Positions 61,356 through 64,000 of a DNA stretch of 64,000 nucleotides are shown piece by piece. The notes below the pieces were generated by a model. It was not told the DNA's origin and did not search any database. It was given only the letters and a program-made list of their open reading frames with translations. Where the stretch lies: contig JAIUPH010000002.1 of NCBI GenBank assembly GCA_020161065.1, positions 1 through 64,000 on the forward strand. The letters are read 5' to 3'. The position numbers and the translations under genes are program-made. The stretch is from Pseudomonadota bacterium. GTDB taxonomy: Bacteria > Pseudomonadota > Gammaproteobacteria > Burkholderiales > Burkholderiaceae_C. The first letter of the stretch is position 1, and each line of letters starts with the position of its first letter.

Positions 61356-61715
61356 TCAGCGGTCGCTGCGGCCCCGCGACAGCCAGCCGATCAGCGCCGC
61401 CACCGCGGCACCGGCGACCGCTGCGATCAACACCGACTTGACCGGCTCGTCGCGGATGTAGTCGGCGCTGCGGTCGCCGGCCTTGGCCACTTGTTCCTTC
61501 ACCTGGTGCGTGGCGTGGCGCGCACGGTCCATGCTGCGACGGGTGAGGTCTTCCACCTGGGCGGCAGCGCGGCTGAGCACGCTGGGGGCCGCTTCACGCA
61601 GCTTCTCGATGCCGGACTCCAGCGTGTCGAGGCCGTTGTTGACGAGGTCGCGGGTGTTCTCGATCGCGGCCGCGGTGTCGTTCGTGCCGATGGTGGAACC
61701 GATCTTGGCGGTCAT
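61356..61715 (-). CDS. YqjD/ElaB-family (DUF883) protein
   Basis: A 119-residue protein. A long amphipathic helix region (about 15-90) leads to a C-terminal membrane anchor, VKSVLIAAVAGAAVAALIGWL, with basic RGRSDR at the end. This is the YqjD/ElaB layout. In E. coli such proteins anchor ribosomes to the inner membrane in stationary phase and are RpoS-controlled. AGGAGAG lies before ATG 61715. Confidence 0.85.
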   Translation of the reverse strand: MTAKIGSTIGTNDTAAAIENTRDLVNNGLDTLESGIEKLREAAPSVLSRAAAQVEDLTRRSMDRARHATHQVKEQVAKAGDRSADYIRDEPVKSVLIAAVAGAAVAALIGWLSRGRSDR

Positions 61716-61764
61716 GGATTTCTCTCCTGTGGTTGAAGGATAAGCGCTGAGCGCTGGGTCAGGG

Positions 61765-61929
61765 TCAAGGTTTGCGGATGAGGCCGAACAGGAAGGTGGC
61801 GATGGCCATGATCACGAACACGAAGAACAGGATCTTGGCGATGCCGGCGGCGCCAGCGGCAATGCCGCCGAAACCGAACAGCGCAGCGATCAGCGCGATC
61901 ACGAAGAAGACGACGGCATAGTGCAGCAT
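61765..61929 (-). CDS. DUF1328 small membrane protein (first copy)
   Basis: A 54-residue protein, below usual ORF-size limits. It begins [22 protein letters not shown], continues [18 protein letters not shown] and ends LFGLIRKP: two membrane helices around a [13 protein letters not shown] turn, the DUF1328 signature. AGGAGA lies seven bases before the ATG. Expressed under stress in relatives; function unknown. A second copy lies at 62726. Confidence 0.85.
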   Translation of the reverse strand: MLHYAVVFFVIALIAALFGFGGIAAGAAGIAKILFFVFVIMAIATFLFGLIRKP

Positions 61930-62086
61930 GATGAGTCTCCTGAGGTTGGGCGGGCTTACGGGGCCTGGGGTCTGTCGGGTTGCTCATCGCAGGCTTGCGG
62001 TCTGCGATGGAGTTACTTTAGGTTTGGGGCCGGGCTGTCGGCAGCGGTGGGCATCGCGTGATGCTGTAGTCGCAACCGGCATCGCT

Positions 62087-62106
62087 GCGTAGGACCGGGC
62101 CTACGC
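62087..62106. terminator. Hairpin at the end of the ferritin-like gene
   Basis: GCGTAGG-ACCGGG-CCTACGC is a perfect 7-bp stem with a 6-nt loop. It overlaps the stop codon of the ferritin-like gene. No U-tract follows, so it may be a weak terminator, a transcript end protector or a binding site (it holds the TAGGA/CCTAC motif). The rest of the 171-bp gap up to the first DUF1328 gene has another TGTAGTC half-site (62065-62071). Confidence 0.35.
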
Positions 62107-62691
62107 GTGCAGCAGGTCGGCCAGTTCGTCGGCGTGCTCTTCCTCGTCGTGCAGGATGTCTTCCAGCAAGCGGCGCGTGGTGGGGTCCTTGTCGCCGATC
62201 AGCGTGATCATCTGGCGATAGCCTTCGACGGCCACGCGCTCGGCCACCAGGTTGGCGCGCAGCATCGCCTTGAGGTCGAGCGAGGCGTCGTAGTCGGCGT
62301 GGCTGCGCTTGAGCAGCGTGTCGGGCGCGAAGTCGGGCTCGCCGCCGAGTTGCACGATGCGCTCGGCCAGGCGGTCGCCGTGGCCGGTTTCCTCGTTGGC
62401 GTGGACGAGGAATTCGCTGGCGATCGCCGGCGAGTTCATGCCCTTGGCGGTGAAGTGATGGCGCTTGTAGCGCAGGATGCACACCAGCTCGGTGGCCAGC
62501 GCGTCGTTCAGCAGCTTGACGATGGCGTCGCGCCAGGGCCCGTAGCTCGGCGTGACGGCGCCTTCGTCGAGATGCTGGCGCGCCCGGTCGAGCGCGCTTT
62601 CATCGAGCGTCAGCGCGTTGGCGTCGCTGGCGCGTTCGTTCTTCTGGCCGTTCTTCTTCGGGGCGGTCTTGCGGGCGGATGGCTGGCTCAT
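62101..62691 (-). CDS. Ferritin-like (bacterioferritin/Dps-type) protein
   Basis: A 196-residue four-helix protein. A Lys/Arg-rich N-terminal tail (SARKTAPKKNGQK) precedes the ferritin-like core. Diiron ligands fit ALATELVCILRYKRHH (first Glu), HANEETGHGDRLAERI (Glu and His), LVAERVAVEGYRQ (Glu) and LEDILHDEEEHADEL (Glu and His). A basic tail is typical of DNA-binding Dps proteins. It probably stores iron and detoxifies peroxide. AAAGGT lies before the ATG. It follows the second DUF1328 gene by 34 bases and is probably cotranscribed. Confidence 0.85.
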   Translation of the reverse strand: MSQPSARKTAPKKNGQKNERASDANALTLDESALDRARQHLDEGAVTPSYGPWRDAIVKLLNDALATELVCILRYKRHHFTAKGMNSPAIASEFLVHANEETGHGDRLAERIVQLGGEPDFAPDTLLKRSHADYDASLDLKAMLRANLVAERVAVEGYRQMITLIGDKDPTTRRLLEDILHDEEEHADELADLLHA

Positions 62692-62725
62692 GGCGTTACC
62701 TTTCGGGTTCGGGGGTGATGACGGC

Positions 62726-62902
62726 CTACTTCTTGATCGCGTTGACGCCCATCAGGATCATCGCGACGACGACCAGGAAGGCGACCAGGAACAGCACGAA
62801 CAGCACCTTCGCGATGCCGGCAGCGCCGGCCGCGACGCCGCCGAAGCCGAGGACGCCGGCGACGATGGAGATCAGTGCAAAGATCAAAGCCCACTTCAGC
62901 AT
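62726..62902 (-). CDS. DUF1328 small membrane protein (second copy)
   Basis: A 58-residue protein: [20 protein letters not shown], then [15 protein letters not shown] and [11 protein letters not shown]. It shares the [13 protein letters not shown] turn with the first copy, and both hydrophobic helices. AAAAGGAA lies six bases before ATG 62902. It is first in a two-gene unit with the ferritin-like gene. The promoter region holds the hairpin and the CTGTAGGA pair described separately. Confidence 0.85.
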   Translation of the reverse strand: MLKWALIFALISIVAGVLGFGGVAAGAAGIAKVLFVLFLVAFLVVVAMILMGVNAIKK

Positions 62903-62964
62903 GGCGATTCCTTTTCAGCGCAAGGCGGACCGGACGTCGGCCGCGTTCCGACACTGTTCGACCA

Positions 62965-63020
62965 CTGTAGGAATCGTCCGCCGCGCCAGGCATCGGCGCG
63001 GCGGACGCGGCGCTGTAGGA
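62965..63020. repeat. 12-bp inverted repeat between two CTGTAGGA copies
   Basis: GTCCGCCGCGCC (62976-62987) and GGCGCGGCGGAC (62995-63006) form a perfect 12-bp stem with a 7-nt loop. Identical CTGTAGGA octamers stand on both sides (62965-62972 and 63013-63020), 48 bp apart. The element lies in the 290-bp divergent gap between the second DUF1328 gene and the 63193 gene. Nothing else is recognised in that gap except the ribosome sites of both genes. Confidence 0.75.
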
Positions 63021-63192
63021 CGAAGCCGCTTGCGCTGCTAGATCACGTGCAGCGCGCGGCCGCCTGCAGCGCGCGACGGCCGCGCGCCGCGGTTGTCGGA
63101 CTCGGCCGACACGCCGAGGCGCCATCGGCCGGGTGCGCGGCGCCCGCGCGCCGACGACGATGCGATCGCAACGCGCCCAAAGGAGCCGCACG

Positions 63193-63618
63193 ATGCCCTC
63201 CACGCCGACCACGCCCACCCCGACGCCGGCCTCGATGACCGAGCTGCCCACCTCGTTCGGCGCGCTCAAGCCCGTCGGCCACGTGCTGATCGCGCTGCGC
63301 ACGCCGCAGCAGCAGAGCATCCTCGAAGTGGCGTTGCAGGAAGACGGCTGGCCGCCCGAGCACGTGGCCGAATTCAAGCCGCGCGACAGCGTGCAGGAAC
63401 TCAGCGCGATGCTCGACAACGCCGGCGCGATGGCCGGGTTCGGCTACGAGATCACGCTGATGCGGCGTTATCTGCAACTGGCGCGCGACGGCCACCGCTG
63501 GCTGCTGGTGCGCGCCGACGACGACGCCAGGGCGCAGCGCGTAGGCGAACTGGCGCGGCTGTACGGCGCCTCGGCCGCGGTGCGCTACCGCACGTTCACG
63601 ATCGAGGAGCTGGTGTAG
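63193..63618 (+). CDS. Hypothetical protein
   Basis: A 141-residue protein of unknown function. A Thr/Pro-rich N-terminus (PSTPTTPTPTPAS) is followed by a compact alpha/beta domain with HVLIALRTPQQQSILEVALQED, a SVQELSAMLDNAGAMAGFGYEI helix and YLQLARDGHRWLLVRADDD. The layout recalls small cytosolic stress proteins of Burkholderiales, but no family is assigned. AGGAG lies eight bases before ATG 63193. Its 3' end overlaps the convergent BrkB-like gene by 23 bases. Confidence 0.65.
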   Translation: MPSTPTTPTPTPASMTELPTSFGALKPVGHVLIALRTPQQQSILEVALQEDGWPPEHVAEFKPRDSVQELSAMLDNAGAMAGFGYEITLMRRYLQLARDGHRWLLVRADDDARAQRVGELARLYGASAAVRYRTFTIEELV

Positions 63619-64000
63619 CCGTCGTCGCCGCCGGCGCACTGTCGCGCCGCGAGCCCACGCGGTGCGCGAAGACCCAGGTGAACTCGGCACCGAACAGGAA
63701 GATCTGCGCCGAGTAGTAGACCCACACGAGCACGGCGACCAGCGAACCCGCGGCGCCGAAGCCCGAGCCGACGGCGCCGCGGCCGATGTACAGGCCGATC
63801 AACTGGCGCCCCACCGCGAACAGCGCCGCGGTGACGACGGCGCCCACCCAGACGTCGGACCACGCGATGCGCACGCGCGGCATCAGCTTGTAGATCAGCG
63901 CGAACAACACCGTGACGAGCGCGAAGTCGAAGATCGAGCCGATCAAGTCGACCACCACCTGCCAGTCGGCCACGTACGGCAGCCACCAGGTGCGCAGCGC
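63596..64000 (-). CDS. YihY/BrkB-family membrane protein, C-terminal part (5' truncated)
   Basis: The frame is open to the right edge of the window, so only the last 134 residues are seen. Three hydrophobic segments are visible: FDFALVTVLFALIYKLMP, VWVGAVVTAALFAVGRQLI, and SLVAVLVWVYYSAQIFLFGAEFTW split over two segments. The motif YYSAQIFLFGAEF is diagnostic of the YihY/BrkB family. Function is poorly known (often misnamed ribonuclease BN). The missing N-terminal part lies beyond the window. Confidence 0.85.
   Translation of the reverse strand, partial: ALRTWWLPYVADWQVVVDLIGSIFDFALVTVLFALIYKLMPRVRIAWSDVWVGAVVTAALFAVGRQLIGLYIGRGAVGSGFGAAGSLVAVLVWVYYSAQIFLFGAEFTWVFAHRVGSRRDSAPAATTATPAPRS

Overview
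The window is about 70% GC or higher and densely coded, with many ATGA, GTGA and TGATG overlaps. Gene content (fused isobutyryl-CoA mutase, Bug-type solute receptors, a lipB-lipA pair, a heme d1 operon, a family-84 cyclic glucan synthase) suggests a betaproteobacterium of the order Burkholderiales, probably near Rubrivivax, Leptothrix or Azohydromonas. That placement is inferred from gene content and codon composition, not from a marker gene. No rRNA, tRNA, CRISPR array, phage or insertion sequence was recognised.

Left part (1-15.7 kb). The 3' end of icmF and a TPR-diguanylate cyclase precede a compact heme d1 operon, nirC-F-DL-G-H-J-N (2716-8929), with nirE facing it from the other strand (8921-9760). 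nirC and nirE have matching FNR/DNR-type boxes (TTGAA-N4-GTCAA), each exactly 28 nt before the end of the same GAACAT -10-like hexamer, so the set is very likely switched on together under low oxygen or nitrogen oxides. nirS itself is not here. Between nirE and the next operon lies a possible small RNA with three hairpins and a strong intrinsic terminator on the minus strand. Next is a tight four-gene operon (10223-15711): outer-membrane barrel, small periplasmic binding protein, membrane diguanylate cyclase and GAF-EAL phosphodiesterase. It looks like a ligand-sensing cyclic-di-GMP module.

Middle part (15.7-43 kb). Mostly housekeeping and accessory metabolism: lipA, lipB, a DsbA-fold isomerase, a secreted subtilase, an FAD oxidoreductase with two orphan solute receptors, ruvA, a GNAT, a TonB receptor, a TPR-methyltransferase, an Asp-nucleophile hydrolase, a P450, a thiolase with an M20 hydrolase, a Cpx-like two-component system with a Spy/CpxP protein, a metallo-beta-lactamase-fold hydrolase, an orphan hydrogenase-protease-like protein, a secreted PKD metalloprotease and a zinc-ribbon peptidase.

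Right part (43-64 kb). A signalling cluster encodes a CHASE3 hybrid kinase with three receiver domains, CheR, a stand-alone CheB and a receiver protein fused to a kinase-like domain whose phospho-accepting His is Asn. It is followed by a cyclic beta-glucan synthase of about 3,000 residues on the other strand. The last 5 kb is a set of small envelope and stress-type genes: BON lipoprotein, Crp/Fnr regulator, YqjD/ElaB-like protein, two DUF1328 peptides, a ferritin-like protein and the end of a BrkB/YihY membrane protein. A short motif, TGTAGGA or TGTAGTC, recurs in the intergenic DNA before the hybrid kinase and in this set, which may link the two regions in one regulon (inference).
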